DNA of 12,393 bases from JAWWPG01 sp037719575 (GTDB taxonomy: Bacteria > Actinomycetota > Actinomycetes > Propionibacteriales > Nocardioidaceae), in the NCBI GenBank assembly GCA_037719575.1, contig JBBJMF010000088.1, positions 1-12,393 of the forward strand. The letters run 5' to 3'. Shown here one piece after another: positions 1-6,971 of this stretch. The notes beneath the pieces are model-generated. The model was given only the letters and a program-made list of their open reading frames with translations. It ran no database searches and was not told the origin of the DNA. The stretch's first letter is position 1; each line of letters starts with the position of its first letter. The position numbers were made by a program, and so were the translations under genes.

Positions 1-560
1 TCCGGGACGGGTTCGGCGACTGTCTCCGCCCCGGAGGGCTCGGGTGCGGGCTCGGCCTCGAGGGGATCCGAGGCGGTCACAGGCGCCGGCTCGGCGGCTG
101 GCACCTGGTCGTCTGCGGACCCCAGCTTCGTCTCTAGGCACGTCGCGAACTGCCCGAGGAGCTTGTCGCTGACCTCCTGCATCACGCCGCGCCCGAACTG
201 GGCCGGCTTGCCGGTGATGTTGAGGGCGGTGACCACCTCGACGTCGGTGGTGCCGGCGGCGCCGTCTGACAGCTGGGCGGTCACCGATGCTGCGGCTGTG
301 CCGTTGCCCCGCTTGTCCTTGCCCTTCGCCTCGAGGACCGCCCTGTGCGCCGCCTCGTCACGCTCGACGAACCGCCCGGTCCCGGTGTACTGCAGCGAGA
401 TCGGCCCCAGTCTTACCTTCACCAGCCCCGCGAACTCCGCACCGTCGTACGACGTGAGCACGGCACCAGGGAAGCAGGGCGCGATCCGCTCGAGATCGTT
501 GAATGCCGCCCACGCTTCGTCGATGGGCGCCGGCACGGTGAAGCGGTGGGTCAGATCCAT
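1..560 (-). CDS. coxG: CoxG-like SRPBCC protein (3' end beyond window)
   Basis: The ATG at 560 opens a frame that stays open to the left edge (186 complete codons). It begins MDLTHRFTVPAPIDEAWAAF, the usual start of SRPBCC/CoxG proteins, followed by a START-like fold of about 145 residues with LERIAPCFPGA and the late NITGKPAQFGRGVMQEVSDKL segment that is typical of CoxG. After about residue 150 the chain becomes a low-complexity Ala/Pro/Glu tail. Full-length CoxG proteins often end in a hydrophobic anchor, which here would lie outside the window. CoxG is thought to attach the Mo hydroxylase to the membrane, and work on mycobacterial CO dehydrogenase links it to menaquinone delivery; that role here is inferred. 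It is the last gene seen in the structural operon, 57 bp after coxM. A possible ribosome site, AGGGG, lies rather far upstream of the start. Confidence 0.85.
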   Translation of the reverse strand, partial: MDLTHRFTVPAPIDEAWAAFNDLERIAPCFPGAVLTSYDGAEFAGLVKVRLGPISLQYTGTGRFVERDEAAHRAVLEAKGKDKRGNGTAAASVTAQLSDGAAGTTDVEVVTALNITGKPAQFGRGVMQEVSDKLLGQFATCLETKLGSADDQVPAAEPAPVTASDPLEAEPAPEPSGAETVAEPVP

Positions 561-617
561 TGCCACGCCAGTGGCCCCTGTCTCTCGAGAGTCGATGGAG
601 CGGGCCGACGGCAGGCG

Positions 618-1472
618 TCAGGCGCCTGCTGCCGCGAGCACGGCACGCCGTGTGAGCACCGTTGACAGGTGCCGGCGGTAGTCGGCGTCGCCGTTCGTGT
701 CACTCGGCGGGTTGGTGCCCTCCGTCGCGTGCTGAGCGGCCGCCCGAACGGCCTCGTCGGTCGCCGGCTGGCCGACGAGGGCCTGCTCGACCGCATGCGC
801 CCGGATCGGTGTCAACCCCATGTTCGTCAGACCGATCTTGGCCTCGGTGATCGTGCCGCCCTCGGCCTTGACCGTCGCGGCCACGGCGACGATCGACCAC
901 TGCTGCGCGACCCGGGTGAACTTCTCGTAGTGGCTGCCCCACCCCGTGTGCTTCGGCACCCTGATCTGCGTGAGCAGCTCGCGCTCGGTCAGGGCGGTTG
1001 TAAAGAGGTCGGTGAAGAACTCAGCGGCCGAGACGGTGCGCTCACCCTCAGGGCCGACGATCGTCATGGTGGCATCGAGCGCCACGACGGCGGCCGGCAT
1101 GTCGCCCGCAGGGTCGGCGTGGGCCAGGGCGCCACCGAACGTCCCGCGGTGCCGCACCTGTGGATCTGCGACGGTCTCGGCGGCCTTGGCCAGCAGCGCG
1201 GCGTGCTCAGCGATCAGCGGGTCGTGGGCGACGTCGTCATGGGTCGTCAACGCCCCGATGACGAGCGCGTCCCCGTCGTCGCTCACGCCGTGCAGCTCGG
1301 CGATCCCGCCGATGTCGACGAGCAGGGTCGGAGCGGCGAGCCGGAGCCGGAGCACCGGGATCAGGCTCTGGCCGCCCGCGAGCACCTTGATCTCCTCCGA
1401 GTCGGAGCCCAACGCCGCAAGGGCGTCTGCGACCGACTCGGGAGCGACGTAGTCGAACGAAGCCGGGATCAT
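618..1472 (-). CDS. coxM: FAD-binding medium subunit of molybdenum hydroxylase
   Basis: The product has 284 residues, the usual size for CoxM. It supplies the FAD domain that takes electrons from the iron-sulfur subunit and passes them to an acceptor. Both FAD-pyrophosphate motifs of the PCMH fold are present: AGGQS at residues 32-36 and TFGG at 111-114, in the same positions as in characterised CoxM (AGGHS and TIGG). The C-terminal CO dehydrogenase flavoprotein domain covers roughly residues 175-280. The ATG at 1472 is chosen because it overlaps the coxL stop as ATGA and is preceded by AAGGAGAG, the best ribosome site in the operon. The same frame stays open further upstream, but that stretch is an out-of-frame reading of coxL. 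XdhB-type flavoprotein would be the broader name; the subunit role is secure, the substrate is not. Confidence 0.93.
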   Translation of the reverse strand: MIPASFDYVAPESVADALAALGSDSEEIKVLAGGQSLIPVLRLRLAAPTLLVDIGGIAELHGVSDDGDALVIGALTTHDDVAHDPLIAEHAALLAKAAETVADPQVRHRGTFGGALAHADPAGDMPAAVVALDATMTIVGPEGERTVSAAEFFTDLFTTALTERELLTQIRVPKHTGWGSHYEKFTRVAQQWSIVAVAATVKAEGGTITEAKIGLTNMGLTPIRAHAVEQALVGQPATDEAVRAAAQHATEGTNPPSDTNGDADYRRHLSTVLTRRAVLAAAGA

Positions 1473-3949
1473 GGGTGCTCTCCTTCGGTGGAACCTTCGC
1501 TGACCTCGAAGTTGTGCGAGGGTACGGCGTTGTCCTCCGTGGTGGACACGTCGCGCGGGGTGGCATCGCCCCTCGACGCGTTCTGGATGGCCGTCCACAC
1601 CCGCATCGGCGTACACGGCATCTCGACGTCGTTGATGCCGAGGTGGCGCAAGGCGTCCACGACCGCGTTGACGACTGCCGGCGTCGACGCGATAGTGCCC
1701 GCCTCGCCGACTCCCTTCACCCCGAGGGCGTTCGTCGTCGAGGGGGACTCGGTGCGGTCCGTCGTGAACGAGGGGACGTCCGCTGCGCTCGGCACCAAGT
1801 AGTCGACGAACGACCCGGTGACCAGCGTGCCCGACTCGTCGTAGACCGCCTCCTCCCACAGTGCCTGGGCGATACCCTGGGCAAGCCCGCCGTGAACCTG
1901 GCCGTCAACGATCAGCGGGTTGACGACGTTGCCGATGTCGTCGACGCAGGTATAGCTGCGGATGCTGACCTCGCCGGTCTCGGTGTCGACCTCGGCGGCG
2001 CACAGGTGGGTCCCGTGCGGGAACGAGAAGTTCTCCGGGTCGAACGTGGCGTCGGCGTCGAGCGACGGCTCGACCCCGGCCGGCATGTTGTGCGCCTGGA
2101 ACACCGCGAAGGCGATCTCTCCCAGCGCGAGGCCCTTGTCGGTGCCCCGGACACCGAAGCGGCCGTCGGCGAACTCCAGGTCGTCGGGGTTCGCCTCCAA
2201 CAGATGTGCGGCGATCGGCCTGGCCTTCTCGATCACCTTGTCCGCCGCAGCGACGACGGCCATCCCACCGACCGTCAGGGAGCGCGAGCCGTAGCTGTCG
2301 AGCCCCCGCACGGCGACCTGGGTGTCCCCGTGCAGCACCTCGACGTCGTCGAAGGCTACGCCGAGCCGGTCCGCGACGATCTGCGACCACGCAGTCTCGT
2401 GCCCCTGGCCGTGCGGACTGCTGCCGGTGACCACCTCGACCTTGCCGGTCGGCAGCATGCGGATAGACGCGTGCTCCCAGCCACCGCCGACGTAGCCCTG
2501 CTCGCCGAACCACCGCGACGGCGCAAGGCCGCACATCTCCGTGAACGTGGAGACGCCGATCCCGAGCTGCACCCGGTCGTCACTCTCCCGTCGTCGCTGT
2601 TGTTCGGCTCGCAGGTCGTCGTACCCGAACAGCTCCTTGGCCTTGGCCGTTGCCGCCTCGTAGTTGCCGGTGTCGTACTCGAGCCCGCAGACGGTGGTGA
2701 AAGGGAACTCGTCGTGTCTGATCCAGTTCCGCTCCCGGATCTCGAGCGGGTCCACCCCTACCTCGGCCGCGAGCTCGTCCATGAGCCGCTCGATCGCGTA
2801 CGTCGCCTCGGGCCGCCCGGCGCCACGGTAGGCGTCGGTCCACGCCTTGTTGGTGAAGACGTTCGTGCAGGTGAAGTGGTAGGCCGGGAACTTGTAGATG
2901 CCGTTGAACATGTAGGCGCCCAGGATCGGGATTGCGGAGGTGACCAGGCCGAGATAGGCGCCCATGTCGGCGAGCAGCTCGACCTTGAGCCCGGTCACCG
3001 TGCCGTCCTTGGTGGCCGCCAGCGTGAGCCGCTGGATCTGGTCCCGTCCGTGATGGGCCACCATCAGGGACTCGCTGCGCGTCTCCGTGTACTTGCAGGG
3101 CCGGCCGGTACGACGGGCCGCGATCACCGTCAGCACCTCCTCCGGCGTGAACTGAAGCTTGCCGCCGAACCCCCCACCGACGTCGGGAGCGATGACCCGG
3201 ATCTTGCTCTCGGGGATCCCCAGGACCAAGGCGATGAACACGCGGACGAAGTGCGGCACCTGGGTCGACGTCCACACAGTCAGCTGCTCGCCGGTGGGGT
3301 CCACCGCGACGGACCTCGGCTCCATGAAGGCGGGGATCAGCCGTTGCTGCCGGTACTTTCGCTCGATCAGGACACCGTTGTCGCGAGCCGCGGCGATGGC
3401 GTTCTCGACGCTGCTGCCGGTGCCGGCCTCGACGGAGTCGAAGACGAAGTGCGCGGAGACGTTGGTCCCGAGATCGGCGTGCGTCAGGTCGCCCCCCTCG
3501 GAGGCGGTCTGCATGTCGAGGACCACGGGGAGATCGTCGTACTCGACATCGACGAGCTCCACGGCATCGCGCGCCTGGGCCGGGGTCCGGGCCACCACGA
3601 CGGCGACGATCTCCCCGGCGAAGTTGACCCTGTCGACGGCGATGGAGGGGTGGTTCGGTGCCTTCTGGTCCGGGACGATCGACCAGGCATTCGGCAGGCC
3701 GCCCTGCTCATCGGCGAGGTCTGCGCCGGTGTAGATCGCCACGACGCCGGGCGACTCCTTGGCCGCCGTGGTGTCGACCGACACGATGGTCGCGTGCGCG
3801 GCGGGGCTGCGGACCATCGCGAGGTGCAGCATGCCCGGCAGCGTGATGTTGTCGGTCCACCGGGTGCGTCCCGTGATCAGCCGACGGTCCTCCTTGCGAC
3901 GGCGGGGCGCGCCTACCTCCGGCGCCTGGCGATCTTCGGCGATGGTCAT
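1469..3949 (-). CDS. coxL: Form II CoxL-like molybdopterin large subunit
   Basis: The 826-residue product is the catalytic subunit of a xanthine dehydrogenase-family Mo hydroxylase. It has the N-terminal hammerhead domain (about residues 25-145) and then the Mo-cofactor domains. GGGFGGK (258-264) contacts the cofactor, AYRGAGR is at 373-379, the GQGHE loop lies near the middle, and the catalytic base glutamate is in GVGEAGT (Glu749). True Mo-Cu CO dehydrogenases (form I) have AYxCSFR, whose cysteine holds copper; here that position is Gly376, so the protein is form II. The start ATG at 3949 overlaps the coxS stop as ATGA and has GAGGGAG just upstream. Gene order S-L-M is also the form II order. 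Databases would probably label it aerobic CO dehydrogenase large subunit; an aldehyde, purine or other heterocycle substrate is at least as likely. Confidence 0.94.
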   Translation of the reverse strand: MTIAEDRQAPEVGAPRRRKEDRRLITGRTRWTDNITLPGMLHLAMVRSPAAHATIVSVDTTAAKESPGVVAIYTGADLADEQGGLPNAWSIVPDQKAPNHPSIAVDRVNFAGEIVAVVVARTPAQARDAVELVDVEYDDLPVVLDMQTASEGGDLTHADLGTNVSAHFVFDSVEAGTGSSVENAIAAARDNGVLIERKYRQQRLIPAFMEPRSVAVDPTGEQLTVWTSTQVPHFVRVFIALVLGIPESKIRVIAPDVGGGFGGKLQFTPEEVLTVIAARRTGRPCKYTETRSESLMVAHHGRDQIQRLTLAATKDGTVTGLKVELLADMGAYLGLVTSAIPILGAYMFNGIYKFPAYHFTCTNVFTNKAWTDAYRGAGRPEATYAIERLMDELAAEVGVDPLEIRERNWIRHDEFPFTTVCGLEYDTGNYEAATAKAKELFGYDDLRAEQQRRRESDDRVQLGIGVSTFTEMCGLAPSRWFGEQGYVGGGWEHASIRMLPTGKVEVVTGSSPHGQGHETAWSQIVADRLGVAFDDVEVLHGDTQVAVRGLDSYGSRSLTVGGMAVVAAADKVIEKARPIAAHLLEANPDDLEFADGRFGVRGTDKGLALGEIAFAVFQAHNMPAGVEPSLDADATFDPENFSFPHGTHLCAAEVDTETGEVSIRSYTCVDDIGNVVNPLIVDGQVHGGLAQGIAQALWEEAVYDESGTLVTGSFVDYLVPSAADVPSFTTDRTESPSTTNALGVKGVGEAGTIASTPAVVNAVVDALRHLGINDVEMPCTPMRVWTAIQNASRGDATPRDVSTTEDNAVPSHNFEVSEGSTEGEHP

Positions 3950-4413
3950 GACGACGCTCCCTCGGCCGCGTTGAGCACTGCCTTGACGATGTTCTGGTAG
4001 CCGGTGCACCGGCACAGGTTGCCCTCGAGGCCCTCGCGGACCTCCTGCTCTGTCGGGTGCGGGTTGGTGTTCAGCAGGTCGATGCTCTGCATGATCATGC
4101 CGGGGGTGCAGTAGCCGCACTGCAAGGCATGGCTCTCGTGGAACGCCTGCTGCATCGGGTGCAGGTCGGCACCGTCCGCGAGGCCCTCGATCGTGGTGAC
4201 CTCGCGGCCGTTCGCCTGGACCGCGAGCACAGTGCACGACTTCACGCTGGTGCCGTCGAGGTGGACCGTGCAGGAGCCACAGTTGCTGGTGTCGCATCCG
4301 ACGACCGTGCCGGTTTTCCCGACGTGTTCTCGCAGGTAGTGGACGAGCAGGGTGCGGGGCTCCACCTCGTCGGTGTAGCTCACGCCGTCGACAGTCACCG
4401 AGATCCGCGCCAT
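3946..4413 (-). CDS. coxS: Small [2Fe-2S] subunit of molybdenum hydroxylase
   Basis: The 155-residue product carries two [2Fe-2S] clusters that move electrons from the Mo site to FAD. The N-terminal plant-ferredoxin domain has Cys40, Cys45, Cys48 and Cys60 in the pattern GCDTSNCGSC...C. The C-terminal helical domain has Cys99 and Cys102 (QCGYCTPGM) and Cys134 and Cys136 (NLCRCTGYQ). All eight ligands are present and the length is normal for CoxS/XdhC-type small subunits. The ATG at 4413 follows GAGAGGGA with a seven-base spacer, a good ribosome site. It is the first gene of the structural operon and overlaps coxL by four bases. Family assignment is very secure. Confidence 0.95.
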   Translation of the reverse strand: MARISVTVDGVSYTDEVEPRTLLVHYLREHVGKTGTVVGCDTSNCGSCTVHLDGTSVKSCTVLAVQANGREVTTIEGLADGADLHPMQQAFHESHALQCGYCTPGMIMQSIDLLNTNPHPTEQEVREGLEGNLCRCTGYQNIVKAVLNAAEGASS

Positions 4414-4609
4414 GGTGTGTTCCCTCTCGCCTCAGGCACACGAAGGACCGCCTGACCCCGGCGATGCGGGGTGGGTAGGTCAGGAACCTCACTCAACTCC
4501 GTGCGCGGGGTTTGCACAACCCGAACGCCGCATTGTCTCGGCTTTCGACACCGGGTCGACCCCTCATCCGGGGGAGTTTGTGTGGCACCCCACCCAGACG
4601 CTCGACCAC
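4414..4609 (-). promoter_or_regulatory. coxS leader with nested inverted repeats
   Basis: This gene-free stretch lies directly upstream of coxS and should hold its promoter, though I cannot name convincing -35 and -10 boxes. Two structures stand out. At 4451-4484 an outer arm CCTGA (4451-4455) pairs with TCAGG (4480-4484) and encloses CCCCG (4456-4460) pairing with CGGGG (4467-4471), giving a GC-rich leader hairpin 38-71 bases before the start codon. At 4508-4522 GGGTT and AACCC flank a five-base centre, a candidate operator. Function is inferred from position only. Confidence 0.35.
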
Positions 4610-4691
4610 TTGGGTGGCTGACCACGCAGACTGCCCTCAAGCCACCCAAATCTTCGTGGCTCAAGGGCAAGTTGGATGGCTGACCACGCAA
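4610..4691. repeat. 80-bp structured intergenic element, copy A
   Basis: Direct repeats TTGGGTGGCTGACCACGCA (4610-4628) and TTGGATGGCTGACCACGCA (4672-4690) match at 18 of 19 bases and are 62 bp apart. Between them, 4633-4645 pairs with 4656-4668 (AGCCAC with GTGGCT and GCCCT with AGGGC, around a 2x2 internal loop). A competing perfect 10-bp stem joins TTGGGTGGCT (4610-4619) to AGCCACCCAA (4640-4649). Each repeat is itself a weak hairpin (GTGG with CCAC in the first). The element sits 24 bp downstream of the xdhC stop. It aligns without gaps to the element at 11382-11463. It may be a terminator or attenuator between xdhC and coxS, or a copy of a dispersed genomic repeat family. Confidence 0.7.
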
Positions 4692-4714
4692 CGGTCCCGC
4701 CGTGGCCGGGTCGC

Positions 4715-5866
4715 CTAGGCGTCGGGGCGCCGACCGGTCGCGTGGTGGACCGGGCCGGCCAGGCTGGCGAGCCGCTCGCCACGACCGCCCCAGCGCAGCG
4801 CGATGATCTCGGCCGCGATGCTCACCGCGGTCTCTTCGGGGGTCCGGGCGCCGAGGTCGAGACCGATCGGGCTGGCCAACCGGCCCAGCTCCTCTTCGGA
4901 CAATCCGGCCTCCGTCAGCTGCTCGGCGCGCTCGTCATGGGTACGCCGCGAGCCCATCGCCCCGACATACGCGACCTCGGGGAGCCGGAGCGCGATCTCG
5001 AGAAGCGGCACGTCGAACTTCGGGTCGTGGGTGAGCACGCAGATGACGGTGCGCTTGTCGATGCGCCCCGCCTGCTGCTCCTCGGCCAGATACTTGTGCG
5101 GCCACTTCACGACCACCTCGTCCGCCTCGGGAAAACGGGACGCGGTCGCAAACACGGGCCGGGCGTCGCAGACCGTCACCACGTAGCCGAGGAACGATCC
5201 CATCCGGGCGACGGCGGCTGCGAAGTCGATGGCGCCGAAGACGAGCAGCCGAGGCTTCGGGGCGTACGACGTGACGAAGACCGCCAGACCCTCACCACGG
5301 CGCTGGCCATCGGGCCCGTAGTGCAGCGTCTCGTTGCGGCCCGTCGCCAGCAGCCCGCGGGAGTCAGCGGCCACCGCGTCGTCCGCCCGTGGCGACCCGA
5401 GGGACCCCTCGACGGATTCCAGATGGTCCTCGGGACGTATCACGAGACGGCGTCCCAGCATCGCCGGGTCGGGGTGTCCCACCACGGTGGCCACGGCGAC
5501 CGGTTGCCCCGCCTCGATGTCGGCGACCACCCGAGCCAGCTCCGGGAACGTCTCCTTGTCGACCACCTCGACGAACACGTCGAGGATCCCGCCGCAGGTG
5601 AGCCCGACCGAGAACGCGGTCTCGTCACTCACGCCGTAGCGCTCGAGCACCGGCCTGCGGTCGGCGAGCACCCGTTCGGAGAGCTCGTAGACGGCGCCCT
5701 CCACGCATCCGCCCGACACCGACCCGACCGCCTCCCCTCCAGGACCGACGAGCATCGCCGCGCCGGGTGCCCGCGGGGCGGACTGGAAGGTCGCGACGAC
5801 GGTGCCGACGGCGACGGACTCGCCTGTCTGCCACCAGCCAAGCAGCCGGTCGAGGACCTCACGCAC
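4715..5866 (-). CDS. XdhC/CoxI family Mo-enzyme maturation protein
   Basis: The 383-residue product belongs to the XdhC/CoxI family, which binds the molybdenum cofactor and helps sulfurate and insert it into xanthine dehydrogenase-type enzymes. The N-terminal domain has SGGCVEG (51-57, Cys54) and LTCGG (89-93, Cys91), both family hallmarks. The C-terminal Rossmann-like domain starts near residue 205 (LLVFGAIDFAAAV) and includes THDPKFDVPLL, GAMGSRRTH and SPIGLDLGARTPEE. The GTG at 5866 is chosen because it follows GAGGTGG by six bases and overlaps the coxE stop by eight bases. An upstream ATG in the same frame would add 21 residues that lie inside coxE and look unrelated to the family. It is the last gene of the upstream module; the 301-bp gap to coxS holds the repeat element. 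Confidence 0.9.
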   Translation of the reverse strand: MREVLDRLLGWWQTGESVAVGTVVATFQSAPRAPGAAMLVGPGGEAVGSVSGGCVEGAVYELSERVLADRRPVLERYGVSDETAFSVGLTCGGILDVFVEVVDKETFPELARVVADIEAGQPVAVATVVGHPDPAMLGRRLVIRPEDHLESVEGSLGSPRADDAVAADSRGLLATGRNETLHYGPDGQRRGEGLAVFVTSYAPKPRLLVFGAIDFAAAVARMGSFLGYVVTVCDARPVFATASRFPEADEVVVKWPHKYLAEEQQAGRIDKRTVICVLTHDPKFDVPLLEIALRLPEVAYVGAMGSRRTHDERAEQLTEAGLSEEELGRLASPIGLDLGARTPEETAVSIAAEIIALRWGGRGERLASLAGPVHHATGRRPDA

Positions 5867-6971
5867 GGGCGACCACCTCAAGCACCTCGTCGAACGCGGC
5901 CATGCTGTGACCCGCGATGAAGTCGTCAACGTAGGGAAGGGCCGCGACGATTCCGGTCTGGACGGGAGCGTAACCGGGCTTGCCCTGGTGCGGGTTGGAC
6001 CAGATCACCCGGTGGGCGAGCCGCTGAAGGCGCCGCATCTGCTCGCCGAGCTGGTCCGCGTCGCCGCGTTCCCAGCCGTCGCTCATGACCACGACGACCG
6101 CCCCCCGGGCGAGACCACGCTGCCCCCACCGGTCGAGGAAGGCTCGCAGGGCGTCTCCCAGCCGCGTGCCACCCGACCAGTCGGGCACGGTCATCCCGGC
6201 TGCTTGCAGCGCCGCCTCGCCGTCGCGCAGCCGCATCGCCCTCGTGACCCGGGTGAGCCTGGTGCCGATCGTGAAGACCTCGGTCCGGTTGCGGTTGGCC
6301 GAGGCGACGACATGCGCCAGCCGGAGCAGGCTGTCGGCGTACGGTCCCATCGACCCCGACACGTCGATCAGCAGCACGATCCGTCGGGGTCGGGTCGACC
6401 GGTTGCGGTAGCGCAGGCGCGACGGCTCCCCGGCGTTGCGCAGCTCGGTGCGAAGGGTACGACGGGCGTCGATCTCGCCGCGACGCGTTGGGCGACGGCG
6501 CGCCGACGTGCGGACGGGAACCCGCGGGCGGAGCGAGCCGAACAGACTCGTCAGGGCGGCCCGCTCGGCGGAGCTGAGCTCGGCGATGTCGCGGCTGCGG
6601 AGCACCTCGACGGCGCTGGCGGCTGCTCGGACTACCGCGTGGTCGTCACCTTCGCCAGCATCTGCCGGATCACCACCGAGGGGTGCCTGAGCCGCACTGC
6701 GGACCGAGTCGCGAGGCGACAGTCCCCGCAGAGCCTTGCCGGCGAACCAGGACTGGAAGACACGGTCGTAGCGCTCGAGGTCGTCGAGGCACCCGCACAG
6801 GGTCGACCGACCGGACCAGTAGACAGCCGCCATGTCGTCGGCGCCGACGAGCACACATGCCTGAAGGAACTCGCGGGTCCGGTCTGTGGTCAGGGGGACC
6901 CCCGCCGCACGCAGCGCCACGGCGAAAGCCGCCAGGATCTCCGTCGCGTCGTGCCCGACCGGCCGGCTCAT
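5859..6971 (-). CDS. coxE: VWA-domain protein, CoxE type
   Basis: The 370-residue product ends in a von Willebrand factor A domain with an intact MIDAS metal site: DVSGS (Asp203, Ser205, Ser207), Thr269 in SGGTRLGD and Asp298 in MSDGWERGD. The N-terminal 190 residues are helical and then basic (RTSARRRPTRRGEIDARRTL), as in CoxE. CoxE proteins pair with the MoxR ATPase CoxD as a chaperone system that finishes the Mo site of the hydroxylase. Here the start ATG (6971) overlaps the coxD stop as ATGA, which fits a paired complex. The ribosome site is weak (CATCTTG before the ATG), so translation probably depends on the upstream gene. The same domain occurs in other MoxR-VWA pairs, but the neighbours support CoxE. 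Confidence 0.92.
   Translation of the reverse strand: MSRPVGHDATEILAAFAVALRAAGVPLTTDRTREFLQACVLVGADDMAAVYWSGRSTLCGCLDDLERYDRVFQSWFAGKALRGLSPRDSVRSAAQAPLGGDPADAGEGDDHAVVRAAASAVEVLRSRDIAELSSAERAALTSLFGSLRPRVPVRTSARRRPTRRGEIDARRTLRTELRNAGEPSRLRYRNRSTRPRRIVLLIDVSGSMGPYADSLLRLAHVVASANRNRTEVFTIGTRLTRVTRAMRLRDGEAALQAAGMTVPDWSGGTRLGDALRAFLDRWGQRGLARGAVVVVMSDGWERGDADQLGEQMRRLQRLAHRVIWSNPHQGKPGYAPVQTGIVAALPYVDDFIAGHSMAAFDEVLEVVARA

Noticed and set aside
1475..4000. An 841-codon open frame on the plus strand
   Set aside because: It is the antisense shadow of coxL and coxS, caused by high GC; its product is rich in Arg, Asp, Gly and His and shows no domain, while the minus strand has full catalytic motifs.
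1469..4413. Annotation as a true aerobic CO dehydrogenase
   Set aside because: The copper-ligand cysteine motif is absent (AYRGAGR in place of AYxCSFR), and gene order is that of form II loci.
4715..5929. XdhC starting at the upstream ATG at 5929
   Set aside because: The added residues lie wholly inside coxE, do not look like XdhC, and the GTG at 5866 has a good ribosome site with an overlap typical of this operon.
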